Assembly (NCBI RefSeq): GCF_051020955.1
Contig: NC_135027.1
Location: 4,588,001-4,652,000 of the forward strand
Reading direction: 5' to 3'
DNA from: Megalopta genalis
Lineage: Eukaryota > Arthropoda > Insecta > Hymenoptera > Halictidae
DNA length: 64,000 nt
Below are positions 11,872 to 24,357 of the stretch, piece by piece. The notes beneath the pieces were generated by a model, which was given only the letters and a program-made list of their open reading frames with translations, was not told the origin of the DNA and made no database searches. The translations under genes were made by a program, and so were the position numbers. Positions within the stretch are counted from its first letter, which is position 1. Each line of letters begins with the position of its first letter.

Positions 11872-12689
11872 AAAGTATCAGAGTATCAGAATATCAGAGT
11901 ATCAGAATATCAGAGTATCAGAGTATCAGAGTATCAGAATATCAGAGTATCATAGTATCAGAAGTATCAGAAGTATCAGAAGTATCAGAAGTATCAGCAG
12001 TATCAGAAATATAAGAAGTATCAGAATATCATTAGTACCAGAATATCAGAAGTATCAGAAGTATCAGAAGTATCAAAAGTATCAAAAGTATCAAAAGTAT
12101 CAAAAGTATCAAAAGTATCAGAAGTATCAGAAGTATCAGAAGTATCAGCAGTATCAGAAATATAAGAAGTATCAGAATATCATTAATACCAGATTATTAG
12201 AAGTATCAGAAGTATCAGAAGTATCCAAAGTATCAAAAGTATCAAAAGTATCAGAAGTATCAGAAGTATCAGAAGTATCAGAGGTATCAGAAGTATCAGC
12301 AGTATCAGAAATATAAGAAGTATCAGAATATCATTAGTACCAGAATATCAGAAGTATCAGAAGTATCAGAAGTATCAAAAGTATCAAAAGTATCAAAAGT
12401 ATCAGAAGTATCAGAAGTATCAGAAGTATCAGAATATCAGAATATCAGAATATCAGAAGTAACAGAAAATCAAAATATCAGAATATCAGAATATCAAAAG
12501 TATCAGAAGTATCAGAAGTATCAGAAGTATCAGAATATCAGAATATCAGAATATCAGAATATCAGAATATCAGAAGTAACAGAAAATCAAAATATCAGAA
12601 TATCAGAATATCAGAAGTATCAGAAGTATTGGAATATCAGAATATCAAAAGTATCAGAAGTATCAGAACATCAGAATATCAGAATCTCG
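11872..12689. repeat. AGTATCAGA minisatellite with higher-order structure
   Basis: About 815 bp of an 8-9 bp unit (AGTATCAGA, AATATCAGA and AGTATCAAA variants). The marker CAGCAGTATCAGAAATATAA recurs at 11995, 12146 and 12297, exactly 151 bp apart, so the array has a 151-bp higher-order unit in its first half. In the second half a different marker (AACAGAAAATCAAAATATCA) recurs at 12461 and 12578, 117 bp apart. Scattered ATAAG variants put stops in the frames, so it is unlikely to be coding. Confidence 0.95.
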
Positions 12690-13763
12690 TCGTTCAGCTC
12701 TCCAGTTTGATCTCCGAGTTTCGCGTTTCAAATCCCGCGATCGAAGAAAAGATTGATCGCGGCTCTCGCACACGGGAACACGGTGCACGGATTGATTGAA
12801 GGTAGCTGCTGCGACCAGCGCGGGCAGTGGCTGCTGGGTCCGCGAGGCTGATTGATCCTGCAGCGATTCTGAAGTCGCAGGGATTCGTTCGGCAGCAGAA
12901 ACCGGGAGCCAGTAACTCACTCTGGGCGAATGCAACCACGGTCATAAAAGTTTCTTTCGCGGCGCTGTCGGTGGCGCCGTTAAATATCGTTTCAGCTGGC
13001 AACTGTCGCCATAAATTTGATCGAGCAGCGAACTCGGCGCGCGAGTTAGGCCAAGAGTAAGCTCCTAGGCGGAGACGAATCGTGGCAGATGCGGTCGAAA
13101 GTTGTCCCGCGGTTTCGTAACTGAACTTACCGAATGGATGGCCGACACTGCGAGGAAACCTCGGCCCGGAGTCGTCGGATCTCGTTTAAGAAGATTGTCA
13201 CGGCTGCCTGCCGACTCCGGCTGCGGCAGCGGCAGCTTACACGTTGGAAGACAAGTGCGCGGGAGATCGATAACGCGTATGCTATCCCTCCCGGAGGGAC
13301 AGATAAGGGAGCCGACGCCGAGAAGAAAAGCGACAGGCCGAGAGATAAACAGTGTCGGTCAACGAGAGAGCCGGAGAGAACCCTCGACAATGGCTAGGGA
13401 TATGGCGAGCACGTCGAGCGAGGCTCGCACAGGCCCGCACGGCAAACGGAAACGAGAAAAAGTGCCAACGACTGTCCGTCCAATTGTCCCAAGGATCACG
13501 GAGGATTTTTCCCAAAAAATGGCTCGCCGACCTTCCGTCGAATTCAAAAGTCGAATTCATTCCGTCGAAGCTGAAATCGGGGCCAACAGACCACGCCTAC
13601 TCGAGGACAAAAGACCGCTCCTATTTGGAACAACCGATACACATCGCAGAGATTCGAGGTTCTCACAGTTCTCTATTCGCACCATACAGTTCTTACCGTT
13701 TTTGAGACTTTCGGGTGCAAGCCGTGTGTTATCCTTGTGTCATTACAATTGACTTTTTCACTA
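12690..13763. other. Non-coding stretch with long open frames
   Basis: A 216-codon open frame (13102-13752, +) overlaps 117-codon and 92-codon frames in other registers. Its translation is Arg/Ser-rich with no domain pattern that I recognise. I treat it as chance in CpG-rich DNA. An untranslated 5' exon of Dop1R1 here cannot be excluded. Confidence 0.4.
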
Positions 13764-13987
13764 TTAACACTAAACCTACCAAGCCGGTTAAAATGACCGG
13801 TTTTACATTTTGTATTTTAAAATTGCTGAAATTATAGAGAGACTTTTTCATAGGAAATTATTACATGAATTTCACAGTCCGAGTATTCGTTGTAACAAAA
13901 ATTATGGGAAGTCTAAATAGATTCGGTTTTATCGTTCTTACAGAGCAACAGAAATTCGTCGCTTTTAGTGCTAATATTTAGTGTTAA
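13764..13987 (+). mobile_element. TTAA-type MITE, family A, intact copy
   Basis: A 224-bp element flanked by TTAA on both sides (13764-13767 and 13984-13987). The terminal inverted repeat is CACTAAA at each end. Just inside the left end is a palindrome built on CCGGTTAAAATGACCGG (13783-13799). No coding capacity. A diverged copy lies at 1960-2187. The end CACTAA plus a stem around AAATGA is also found in the elements at 35089 and 35322. Confidence 0.8.
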
Positions 13988-16900
13988 TATCAATGCATTC
14001 GGATCACAAGTGTACAGATGCTGATCCCCTCAGATATTTCGGTCATTCAATTTATATAAAAATTAAACTCTTTACCCTTTTGCTACATTTTTTTTTACCC
14101 TGCGCTCGCTGTTGCTGCACTTGTTTTGTCTCGATTTGTTTCGTTTTACCTTAGAATGGACGTTCGCCCGTAAATAAAAAGAAAGAATGGAAAGCACGCG
14201 GCCTGCAAAGAACACGGCTTACACCCGAAAGCCTCGGCGGTAAGAACTGTAATCTGTACACGGCTCCGATGCCAATAGGAAAAAGAAACGGACGAGGAAA
14301 TTGTGCGGCAATCGATGGACGAACCGACGCCGTTCCGAGCGCTCTATTGTTATCCTAATAAACCTTTGAATTCGCAGACCATCGTTGCGTCGATCCCACA
14401 GCGATAAAGACGAAAGTTCACGTTCCATGATGGTCGTATTAATTGCCGGAGAGTTCCGTGGGAAGACCGCAGGCGTCGCTGCATTAATAGCAAACGCGCG
14501 TTCCCTTGATTACGGTTTAACCACACTTTGAAACGTTGAAGGAGTCGTCCGGGAGCGTGTCCGCTTGACCACGATAGTCATTCCCGGAGTTGCTTAGGTC
14601 ATTCTCTCGGTGGGCGTGGTTTCGTGGCCCCCGATTTCGACGGTGCCCTACAGGCCGATCTGTCTCGCGGAAGCGAGACCGACATCGGGGTCGCTAATGA
14701 CGTTGGTTACCAACTGCCGCATTCCGTTTTCGATCGGCGGGCAACGGCGCGGAGATCTTTATCGTCGGTTAAAAGAATAATGAGGCGCCCAGCGTTTTGA
14801 ATTGGTTATCTCCTTCGATCGATAGCCGGCTTCATCGAGACGATTTCCGGTTTTGCGTGGGCGTCCCGTATAAACCGAACGCATACACGCACGGCATACT
14901 GGGTCACTCAGACTCAGTTTTTAAATGACCGACACTCGGAAACTAGCAGTACTATGGAAACCGAAAATTTTGAGGACACAATTTGAACGTTTCGGAACAG
15001 CGTGTTCTTTATTAGAACACGATATCTCGCGTCCAAGTATATTTAATTCGTTATTTAATTATCCATTGATTCTCGTGACGATATCATTTTTTCGAGGAAA
15101 AATATTTGCAGCATTTTGTTCCAATATTACAATAGAGGGTTAATCTACAGTGAGAGGGTTAATCTACACTGTGGTTAAAATATAGTTGTCAGTGCTAGAA
15201 GTATCACCTTTTTTGGATATAAAGCGAATAAAGCATGTCTTCCAATGTTTAGGAATCGCATCAGCTGTAAGAGATTTATTAACGCTAAATTTATATAGTA
15301 TATATAAATAAAGCAATTTTGAGTCTATATTTATATGATACTTTTTCTTATTTTCGCTGATAGAATATGCTGATAACGTTCGGCCGAAAAAGAACTGGGA
15401 CCCTGTAATATATACCCTATATATATTACAATACTTGCGGCAAATATTACAACGTTCAAAATCAGAATAGATGTCTTATTATCACCTTCACGAACAAATA
15501 GGTATAAAACAGCCGCTTCTAGTGCTCCCGTCGATCTAGTGTTACAATGCTTCAGTTGCTCCGTATACGTTCGGCCACGTCACTGGCCGTCAACGTGTCA
15601 GGAGATTCGCCGGTCTATGGTCAGACAGCCGAGGTTTTAGACGTATATACGCGGCGGAACCTTTCGCAGAATTAACTCGCCCCGCGCGTCGACCCATTGA
15701 AAGCGACGGGACGCGTCCCTCCGTGCAATTCTCGCGTCTCTTGGTCGCGAGGTAAGCGCAAAGAATCGCGGGCTCGAATTTATTCGCGCCGCAAAAACCG
15801 GATTATTCCCCTCGAGCTAATAGGATTATTCTTTTGCTGATTATTTCAATTAATACTTCCACCGTGTACGGAGAGAACAGTGTCGGTGTCCAAGGGGACT
15901 TTTTGTTCCCAGCTGCGGAATATGCGACGCACGCGGCGCGGCTCGCCACCGCCATTGTCTCTCCTTTCGCGCGGACTTTTCGCTATCTCTGGCCACTGCC
16001 GGAATAATAACCATTCGACTGATTGGTTCGTCGAGAACGGTATTCGGTCGGCGCTCGTTTCTCCTACTTGTTTCCGACAATCGAGTCCGCTAAATAAACC
16101 GAAGGCGAGATGAAATTCGATTCCGATGCATCGATGGAGCGGTCAGAAGCTTTCGACGATTCGACACGAGCGCATCGTCAGCGTTTCCATGCCTGGAAAA
16201 CACGGGTTCCGCCTGGTTTTAATAATCGTCGCGACCACGTAGACTGGCCCGATATTTTTTCAAAAAATTTCTCGCAAACAATTCCGTCGTTCGATTAAGA
16301 TGTCAAGATTTTTCAAATGTCGAGCAACACAGAACCCTTTACAGCTTTCGCACAGCCGTTAATTGAATGATTATTAAAGCAAATAAGGCCTATCCATTAT
16401 TCGATCTGCTTAGACAGTCGCATCACTCTGATAAAAACCATCGTTGTATATCATATGTTCTTTGTAATTTTTTCGTCGATCGTTATCTATGTTCTCCCGT
16501 TGAGTCAAAATATGTTTACATATCTCTCGACTCGATATGATTTATACTCTACATTCTGGTTTCTTCTCGTAAAACGAACAAAATAACATAAAGAATAACT
16601 AAATAACCGTGCAATTACCGCCGTTACCTCGCCTTTCTCTATTTCCCGACGTTCTCGAGTGCGAGGAGTATTTAATGGCTGATGAAATCCCAGCGGCCCG
16701 CCTTTACATTTAAGGCGATCGTATTTTTCCACGAGCGTCCCGACGCTGCACGCCGGGCAAAAAAAACCGCCACAGTGCCGCTCGCTGCCGGTGCATTGAT
16801 TTTCTTGGAGCGTAACGCATGCATATGCAGCGGGAAACATTTTATTGCGGCCGTCAGGCTGCACTCTCGCTCCTCTCTCCCCAAGAGTCATTGAGTTCGA

Positions 16901-19689
16901 GCGGAGAATTCACCCGCGACTGTCCCGCAGGTCGCTTCTAATCCAGGAAGTTCACTGATCCCGGCATTTCTGCTTGAAAATATCCACGTTCTATAAGCTA
17001 ATGTGCTCGAGTGAGTGCATATCGCGGACTCCTTCGGTGACAGGACGAGAAGACTTTCGTCGAAGAGTTCTCCCAGGCCTCATCGTCGAAAATATCTGCA
17101 GAATCTTTTCCGTTCGCGGACGAAGCCAGGATCGACCGATGGGCTCGATAACGCTTCGTCGTTAGACCGAACGATTGCGGCGAACAGCGCGACCACGTAA
17201 CGCGTAACGGCCGCGTACACTTAATTAAACCGGTTATTTCGTTCCGGTTAATTGCGTTACGTCCGTGCTCGCCACGTCGCAATTATCGGCGACACTCTCT
17301 CGCTTCTCGTCCTCGGTTTTCCGTCTCCGCCGCGAGCCAAGGCGTCTTGGACCTCTTCAGGATCGTTCGCGTCATCCGTCCCGACGCGGACTTATGCTTC
17401 CAGCGTTTAAATAAATCCAAGGATACCCCGAGCGTGGAACATTGAAATTCCGGCGCTCCAGAAATCTCGGAAAGATTGCGGCGCACGGCTGGAGAACGGG
17501 AAAAGTCGGCCCCATAAATACCAATTCCGTCGCCTTCGGTTTTATTTCTTCTTCGATAAGGTGTAAGGGGAGCCTTCCGGCCTCGCCGCGCCTCGCGTCA
17601 GTCTGTCCCGCGATCCTTTCCCCGATCCTCTCGTTGAGGAGGGCTGCTCGGAACGATCCCCGACCCTTTCTATCCGAAATAAGAGATCGATCCCGTTCGA
17701 TTCGATTCCTTTCGTTTCGTTCCGGAACCTGGCGCGCGAGAGAGCCCGGGCTCCAACCGACGAATGTGTCCCCGACAGCCACGCGACCTTTTCTCGAGCA
17801 CCGAGGAAAAGCGACGGGGAACGCCTGCTGGCCGCAATTCCACGGAAACCATTGCATTATCATATTATTATTCCCCTCTGTTGCGCCTACGCGCGCCCGG
17901 CCGGAGGGAAATGCTATTCGGCACCACGCGAGATCAACTTCGATTCCTTCGTTTAATTAAATGGCACGGGGAACCACCGTCGAGCGCCCCTCCGCTGCGG
18001 CTCTTTAATTATGCGGAATAACGAAACGATCTTCGAGCAAATGTAAAACACGCTCGAATCACCGGATCGTTTCGAGATTTACGATTCACCTTCCGTTCGC
18101 CTCCCTGGGCTAATTGATCTTCCGGCTAAACCAACATCCGGGGCTCGCGCTTCGCAGCAAACAATCTCCAACTGCCTCGGGGCCTTCCTCGTTGCTCGGA
18201 GTTCTTCGGACAGCCACGACGGCGATGCTGCTTCTTTCACGGCAGAGAAAGCATTCTCGTGTAGAAGTACTATATTTGAAAAATATGCCCTGCAATTTTT
18301 ATATTATGAAAGCAAATTGGTCGTATGTATCTTCATGGACTTCTATTTTTGTTATGAATTGTTTACCCTTATTTTTTTACACTTTTATCTATCGTTCATA
18401 AGATTAGCAGAGATCCAGATAGTAGAGATACCAATCTGCCAATTGGGGGAAAAAAGATTCTTTGAAGAACCTATCGATTGGTGCATACCAAGTTCAATTC
18501 GACTTGGGGACTCATTTACCGCGCTTATTCGGTTAGGCTCCCTTGTATCTAAAGGAAATAATTCTCGTTTATTCTCTACAAAAATTAGATCGATCTCACT
18601 AATAAGTAGAAGCACGTGAACAGCCGATAATTTCACTAATTGAACACCATCGCTACAATTAAGAGGAACTTAAGACTAGTAAGTCGTGCGCGAGAAGGGT
18701 AGTACAGATGAATAGGTAATTAATAGGGATCTCGGAGATTGGCGATAGTAGTCAAGATTTTGAAGAGAGATAAGAGACCGGCATTAGAGCGAGATTCGAT
18801 CGTTTCTTTTGACGTCGCGAGCACAGGGTGGCGAACAGAGCGGGCGCAAGGGGCGGTTCTTTTAAATGGAGCCGACTGGAAGAAGAACCGTTGTTCCGGC
18901 AATTGGACTCGACTCGCTTTCGAATTGGAGCTCGATTCATCTCGGTGGACGCCGGCAAAGCGCGGCCGCCGTGAATACGTGTAAACGAGTTCCGCGAGGC
19001 CGAGCGCGAAATGCAATTAAATATGCGCGAATCGGGAAACGCCGCGCCGGGTGCGAAATCGTTCGCGAAAAAAAAAACGGGCGCGGGACTGGCGAACGTC
19101 TGGGAACGATTGCCAGACTTTCGTGCGATTTTCGGAGTCGGAAGTTTCCGGAGCAAATTACGAGCTACGATAATCGCACCTGTTGGCCCGGAGCCTAGCT
19201 GGAAATCAATTTCCCGAAGTTCTCCCGACGGCCTGGGACAAATGGAAGTTCTTGCTCCATATCTCGTTAACCCGCGCCGATTTCACGGAGCGAATGCGTT
19301 TCGAAACTGGGAATTCTCTTAAACGCACCGTTCTTCACCCCGTCGATTTTAGTTCTGCTCTCTCATCCGAATCGTCGACTCGTTGTTGTACAATGATACT
19401 AATCGCTTCTGCTTGTATGAACGTAATGCGCAAAATCGTAAAAGGAGAATTTTATTGTTCTAGATATAACTCTTAATCAATTTTAACTTTCTATATAGAC
19501 ATTGCGGGTATCCACCCCTCTCGCGGTTCCCAGTTTATAGTGCCCCATTAGGTCCAGTAAACAGAGTGGGTAGTTTAGCTAACAAGTATTTTTGATGGGG
19601 GTCGGCTCTTTCACTAGCAACACGATCTCATTTAAAGCGAACTTAATTAAGTTGTTAATGTTAATTAAGTTGTTCACGACTTTGTTACA
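13988..19689. other. Non-coding stretch
   Basis: No supported gene over 5.7 kb. A short direct repeat, AGAGGGTTAATCTACA, lies at about 15133-15168. Open frames near 17370-17960 overlap on both strands and have no recognisable motifs. The region at 18250-18640 is lower in GC and carries overlapping frames on both strands that I could not match to any family. Confidence 0.45.
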
Positions 19690-20385
19690 ATGGCGGACTG
19701 AAGTATTCGTACACCTTTTGACACGTTCAGTGCAGCGCGAGTCACGTATGGATCACACTAATTTTTGACTAGGTTTTTGAAACTCATTTTTATTGTAATA
19801 TATTGAACAAATCGAATGTTACCAGGACTCGTGGAATACAAAATAGCTGAACTGTGGAATTTTCCTATGGAAAATTTTCACTTTCCAGTTTCGGTGACAG
19901 TAACTAAACGACTTTGATATTGTGTGAATTTTTTTAAAACGCATTAATCTTTTTTAAACTAGGCTAAATGACTTGAATTTTGTTTTAAGTGTTGGTTTAC
20001 CGTACAGTGACTAGAATACTTTTTCTAATTTTGCTATGACAAAGAAAGCCATAACGAAAATTTCAAAAATTCGTTTTACAGATCCCGATTATTATATATG
20101 CAAGCTGAAAATTTAATTGAGATCGGTTGACGCATAATCGAACTACAGCCACCGAAAAATATAAAAATTTTCTTCGAATTTTCAGCATGCATATAAGAAG
20201 AGAGAAATGCGTTCTGTAAATTTTCGTGACAGTCTCAGATAAAAAAAAGTTAAAAAATGAAAGTTCCTTACTTCTTCTTTGCCATTTCAGGTAACAGCAA
20301 AGTTATCTATAAAAAAAAAGTTCAACTCGTTTACTCGACTTTTAAAGAATCTATTGCGTTTGGGAGACTGTTCTGTAACTTTTGT
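19690..20385. mobile_element. AT-rich relic, possible Tc1-type transposon
   Basis: The left side reads GAAGTATTCGTACACCTTTT (19700-19719). The right side, on the opposite strand, reads ATGTACACTTACGGACAAAA (about 20398-20379). These resemble each other loosely and resemble Tc1-type terminal repeats. The interior is AT-rich with no transposase frame. This is a tentative call from end patterns only. Confidence 0.35.
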
Positions 20386-20389
20386 CCGT

Positions 20390-20437
20390 AAGTGTACATA
20401 AAGGGCTATACCAGTCGAGTACTAAATAAATAAATGC
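20390..20437 (+). mobile_element. LINE 3' tail stub
   Basis: The segment reads GGGCTATACCAGTCGAGTAC, then TAAATAAATAAAT. The same tail occurs on the minus strand at 38990-38938, next to a reverse-transcriptase relic. It therefore looks like an extreme 5'-truncated copy left by target-primed reverse transcription. Confidence 0.6.
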
Positions 20438-21846
20438 TATTATCGAATCGAGCCAGTTTGCCAAGTAGCTTCCAGTTCCGCAGGGAAGATCGGTGAACGC
20501 GGAGAAAGTAGAATCCCGAGGCCCTCGAATCGGATCGAGTCGAGCCTCGAGCCCAGCGAAACCGACAGAGACGAACTCGACCCAATAATTTCCGCTCGAG
20601 GCCGATACTTGACAAAATCTCGGCAATCATTAATCGTTCCCGTTTTGCCCCGTTAAGACGATTCTCAAAGACAAATCGTGCGGGCCGGTCCCCGAGCGAG
20701 TCTGCCGACGCGGTGTGGCAGACTTGCAAAAAGCAAAAGATAGTTCTCGTTTAATTAAGCTCCAAGGGACCGGCGGATTTAGCGGGGCGGATTTCCCGGC
20801 GAACTAAAGAGCGATACGATCGCCGGAAATTCTGATAATGAAAATTCATTAATTAACGAGCCCCGGGGTCACGTTCGAAAATTACTGAAATCTCGTTGCA
20901 AAAACTGGAGGCGCGGGGAAGGGCAGCGGGTTTCGCACGGCCGGGGAAACTTTCGCGAGGCTCGATGCAGCCGCTGAACAATTAATACCATTACCCCCGG
21001 AGAAAGCTCCCGATCGAAGTTCCATCGAACTCTCATTACATCGAGATGGCGCAATGAAAATTGAATTGCGAACTCGTCGGGCACGGCTACTTCCCCGGCC
21101 CATGGATATTCCCGTGTGAACTTTACTGTTTTAATACACCCCGAGCTACCCGCACGAAACTTTTCGATATCGCCGTGATCCGCGAGATCGAGCTGGGGCG
21201 CTTCTCACCGGCTCTATAACTCTGTCGGATTTATCGAATAAACATACAAAAATGATCACCTATATTACAGCTCTCGATCGTGTTTAAAAATCGTACAATA
21301 ATGACGTGCCTCGCTCTCGTTCTTCGAAATAAAGTTGCAGCTATACAAAGAAATGTTAGAAAGTGTTTTATTTAATAGCTGAATTTCTCGGAAAGCTCTC
21401 GGAAGAGTACCCCGGAAAAATGTCCACTAATTCGTAGCAATTAGTTTAAAGTGTTCCATTAAAAGGATTGCATCTGCAACCGTTCCGGAAAATCCCCATA
21501 ACGAATAGAGCCGTTCGTCGCTTCCTGGGACGTTTCTCAACCACCGTGCCACATGGCTGCGTTTTCTTTCGTGACCGGGGAAATTCTAGAGCGTGGTGCA
21601 ACATGGCGTACGGCATAGCGTTCATGTTAAATCCACGAACATATCTATTATGGCACGCGGGTGCGTTCCACGGAGGATGGTACACGTCATTAACAGACAA
21701 CAATCCCCGGGGAGTTGGAATACCCTGCTCCCCGCGCGATAACAACAGGAAACCGCAATAGTTGTCGGACACGCGCCGAAACACCTTGAAGCGATTCGAT
21801 CGGAATCAACCTCCTTCGATCGCTCATTTCCGAGACGATGAGAACC
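20438..21846. other. Non-coding, CpG-rich stretch
   Basis: No supported gene, RNA or repeat. Confidence 0.45.
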
Positions 21847-22517
21847 TTAACACGTTGACTGCCGCGTCACCCGTATTCGGGTGACAGCAAAAGTTCTCAT
21901 CGGGCCACGTCGGTGACGCTGATTTGACTACTTACAAAGGATTTCCGAAAATATTTCGACAAATATTCTACAGGAGGTAATGAAACTATTGAATTCTTAT
22001 AAAAATGGTTTATTAAAAAAATTATTCGCAGTGTATAACATTAAAACATTCTCTGCAAAGTTGAGGTTGATGAGGACAGCTTGGACAAAAAGTTGTTTGT
22101 TTTTTTCAGATATGCTCGTGCCTCTGATCGGTCCATTTCGTATCTTTTATTTGAACTGTAGCTTCCTCAGTATCATCAACATTTCTTTCTTCTTCCATGA
22201 CCAATTCTCGTAAAATCTCGTCAATAGTATATTCATAACATTCATTATCACTAAGATTATATTTATCAGTATCCAAATCAGAATCTGACGATGTAATTTT
22301 ATTTATGCTTCTCCTTCCAGGCAATCCGATCTCTTTTCATTATTGAAAAAAAATAAGGGCAGAGATTTTAAGTTATACCATTCGGTACTCGGCAAAGATT
22401 CCAACTGTTCATGCAGGAACAGAAACAGATATGAATTAACAGCGCACGCTTCCTATAGCGGCACGGGTAGCCTGTAGGAGATTTTGTTGTAAATACGCGT
22501 GGCAGTCAACATGTTAA
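21847..22517 (-). mobile_element. Deleted piggyBac-type element with transposase N-terminal remnant
   Basis: A 671-bp element with TTAA at both borders (21847-21850 and 22514-22517). The terminal inverted repeats are CACGTTGACTGCC and CATGTTGACTGCC (12 of 13 match). Near the left end is a hairpin, GTCACCCG-TATT-CGGGTGAC. On the minus strand an open stretch (about 22324-22106) reads GRRSINKITSSDSDLDTD and then an acidic region with EEERNVDDTEEA. This matches the Ser/Asp/Glu-rich N-terminus usual in piggyBac transposases. The catalytic domain is missing, so it is an internally deleted, non-autonomous copy. Confidence 0.8.
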
Positions 22518-23533
22518 ACCGTGTACAACGTGTCCCATTTTGAAGCAACACGCTCGATTATCTCCTAAACTATAGTTCGTTTCAAAAGACGTTTCAAATG
22601 AACTTTGCCCTGTTTCGAGGGTGACATCCAATAACGATCGCAAATTTCTGCTGGGTGAACGTGTTTCCAAGATTTCAAGGCGACCTTGGTTCTTTTTTAA
22701 TGTGTGAAACTGTATAACAAATAATATTATCTGAAAATGAAATATTTTCGCATACTTATTAACGTCGAATTTTAAAATAATTCAACGTCTTTGGAACATC
22801 GATATGTCGCTCTTTCGAGATCTTTCGAGACTGCAGATACATCATACTGACGTAACTTATAAATCTAGTTCGCTGTGACGTCACGTAAACGATTCGTTTT
22901 TGCTTCGGGCAAACTATTCGAAGCCGTGTCGGCTACGGTTATATATGATCTGAGATGAAAACCCTCCTGAAGGAGAGCGGAAAAGAGAATCGGTCGGTCG
23001 ATTTTGCGTGCAATTAATCCTGCGAAATCGTGGATTCTAATTGCCTGGTGGAATGATCTTGGATCTCTGCCCGATTAAATTCTCTGTGTAAGCGGAATCC
23101 GATTATGATGGGCTGCCGCGGCGATTTGCTGCCGACCTGCTCAGCCGAACGTTGAATGGCGTTACGGGAACGATTGTAATAATCATAATAATTGTTCGGA
23201 CCGTTTTAAATGAGACACAACGCCGCGAAGGCAAGATGTAATCGCTTCTAATACGGTCCGGTGATTTCGATCGAGAACCATCATCCACTCTGGCTGCAAA
23301 GCTTTATTGTGGCTTCGTTGTTCGTCGGTTTATCACTGCACGGGGTTTATTCATAACACAGGCAAAGATCCATCAGTGTACAGTATTCAAAGGTATTATA
23401 GTTGTTCAGCTGTGGTAGAGAACAGTGTTTACAAGAAAAGAAAGAAACGTAATGGAACTGCAAAATGCGCATCAAACAGATGAAATGGATGTTAACCCTT
23501 TTTTTTTTTTAACGTGGGGGAAATAAATGGATG
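22518..23533. other. Non-coding stretch
   Basis: No supported gene. A poly-T run of 12 lies at about 23498-23511. Confidence 0.45.
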
Positions 23534-23716
23534 TTAACCCTCGCAAGGCGGTGGCTGTGTCAACTTTGACTCGGAGTATTTAAATCGTTCACTTAATAGC
23601 TCCAACTATCGGCAATTAAATAAAATAAATTGTTGTTACATTGGGAACAACAGAAAGGCTAATAAGATCTTCAAAAATATGTTTTGAAAAATTGCCGAAT
23701 AAAGCTCAGAATTGTT
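23534..23716 (+). mobile_element. TTAA-ended repeat, family B, second copy
   Basis: Begins TTAACCCTCGCAAGGCGGTG (23534) and continues GGCTGTGTCAA, then GAGTATTTAAATCGTTCA, ending near AAGCTCAGAATTGTT (23716). It aligns along its length with 2381-2190 on the opposite strand. The homology stops at the same internal point in both copies, which marks a real unit boundary. Confidence 0.65.
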
Positions 23717-23968
23717 ATAAACATCATCAATAGTGCAGTTGTAAAAATGGTCTGACATCCGAAGCTTAAATGTACAGGGTTTAGACATAAATTGCAGATT
23801 CGGTTTCTGAAAACAGAAACTTCAGCGCTAAAAAGTTCCATTATTGTTGAGTACTCATTGACGGGACTGTAAATTCTATTTAATGAATTAGAAGAGACTA
23901 GTCGGGAGATTGTAGATTCGGCCGAAAAATTGGAAAATTGGACATTTTCTCAAGTGTCTCCATGGAAC

Positions 23969-24357
23969 ATACATGCTGTCCCAAAATTATTGTACAAGCG
24001 AGAAATGAAAGGTTCCTGAGGTCATTTGAAGTAACTTTTTCCTTTGCGAAAATGCAATCCGCGGCTTCGTTTACGAGTTATTAACGAAAAACCATGACCA
24101 ATGGGAGGCGAGATCAGCTAGCGCGAAGCAGCCAACGCGAAGCAGCCGAGCCAATCAGTGGAATTGGGCTTTGACCGCTCGTTGACTCAGCCGCCTTGCG
24201 CCTACTCGAGCGCGTCTCTCATTGGTCAGCGTTTTTCGTTAATAACTCGTAAACGAAGCTGCGGATTGCATTTTCGCTAAGGAAAAAGTTACTTCAAATG
24301 ACCTCAGGAATCCCTCATTCCCCGCTTGTACAATAATTTTGGGACACCCTGTTTAAT
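23969..24357. mobile_element. Long-armed foldback MITE
   Basis: Two arms of about 130 bp (about 23973-24107 and 24222-24354) are inverted copies with only scattered mismatches. Both start TGTCCCAAAATTATTGTACA and contain GAGGTCATTTGAAGTAAC and TTCGTTTACGAGTTATTAAC. The roughly 115-bp loop is GC-rich and carries short GCGAAGCAGCC direct repeats. No coding capacity. It is unrelated to the hairpin family at 7139. Confidence 0.85.

Noticed and set aside
11872..12689. Possible CRISPR-like array
   Set aside because: The repeats are contiguous 8-9 bp units with no unique spacers, in an animal genome. It is a minisatellite.
13102..13752. 216-codon open frame on the plus strand
   Set aside because: The translation is Arg/Ser-rich without domain patterns, and other frames on both strands are open over the same bases. 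This is expected in CpG-rich DNA with few stop codons.
18250..18640. Lower-GC block with frames on both strands, considered as a retroelement or gene fragment
   Set aside because: No reverse-transcriptase, integrase or transposase motif on either strand, and no match to other repeats in the window.
19690..20385. Complete Tc1 transposon
   Set aside because: Ends only loosely match and no transposase frame is present. Kept only as a low-confidence relic.
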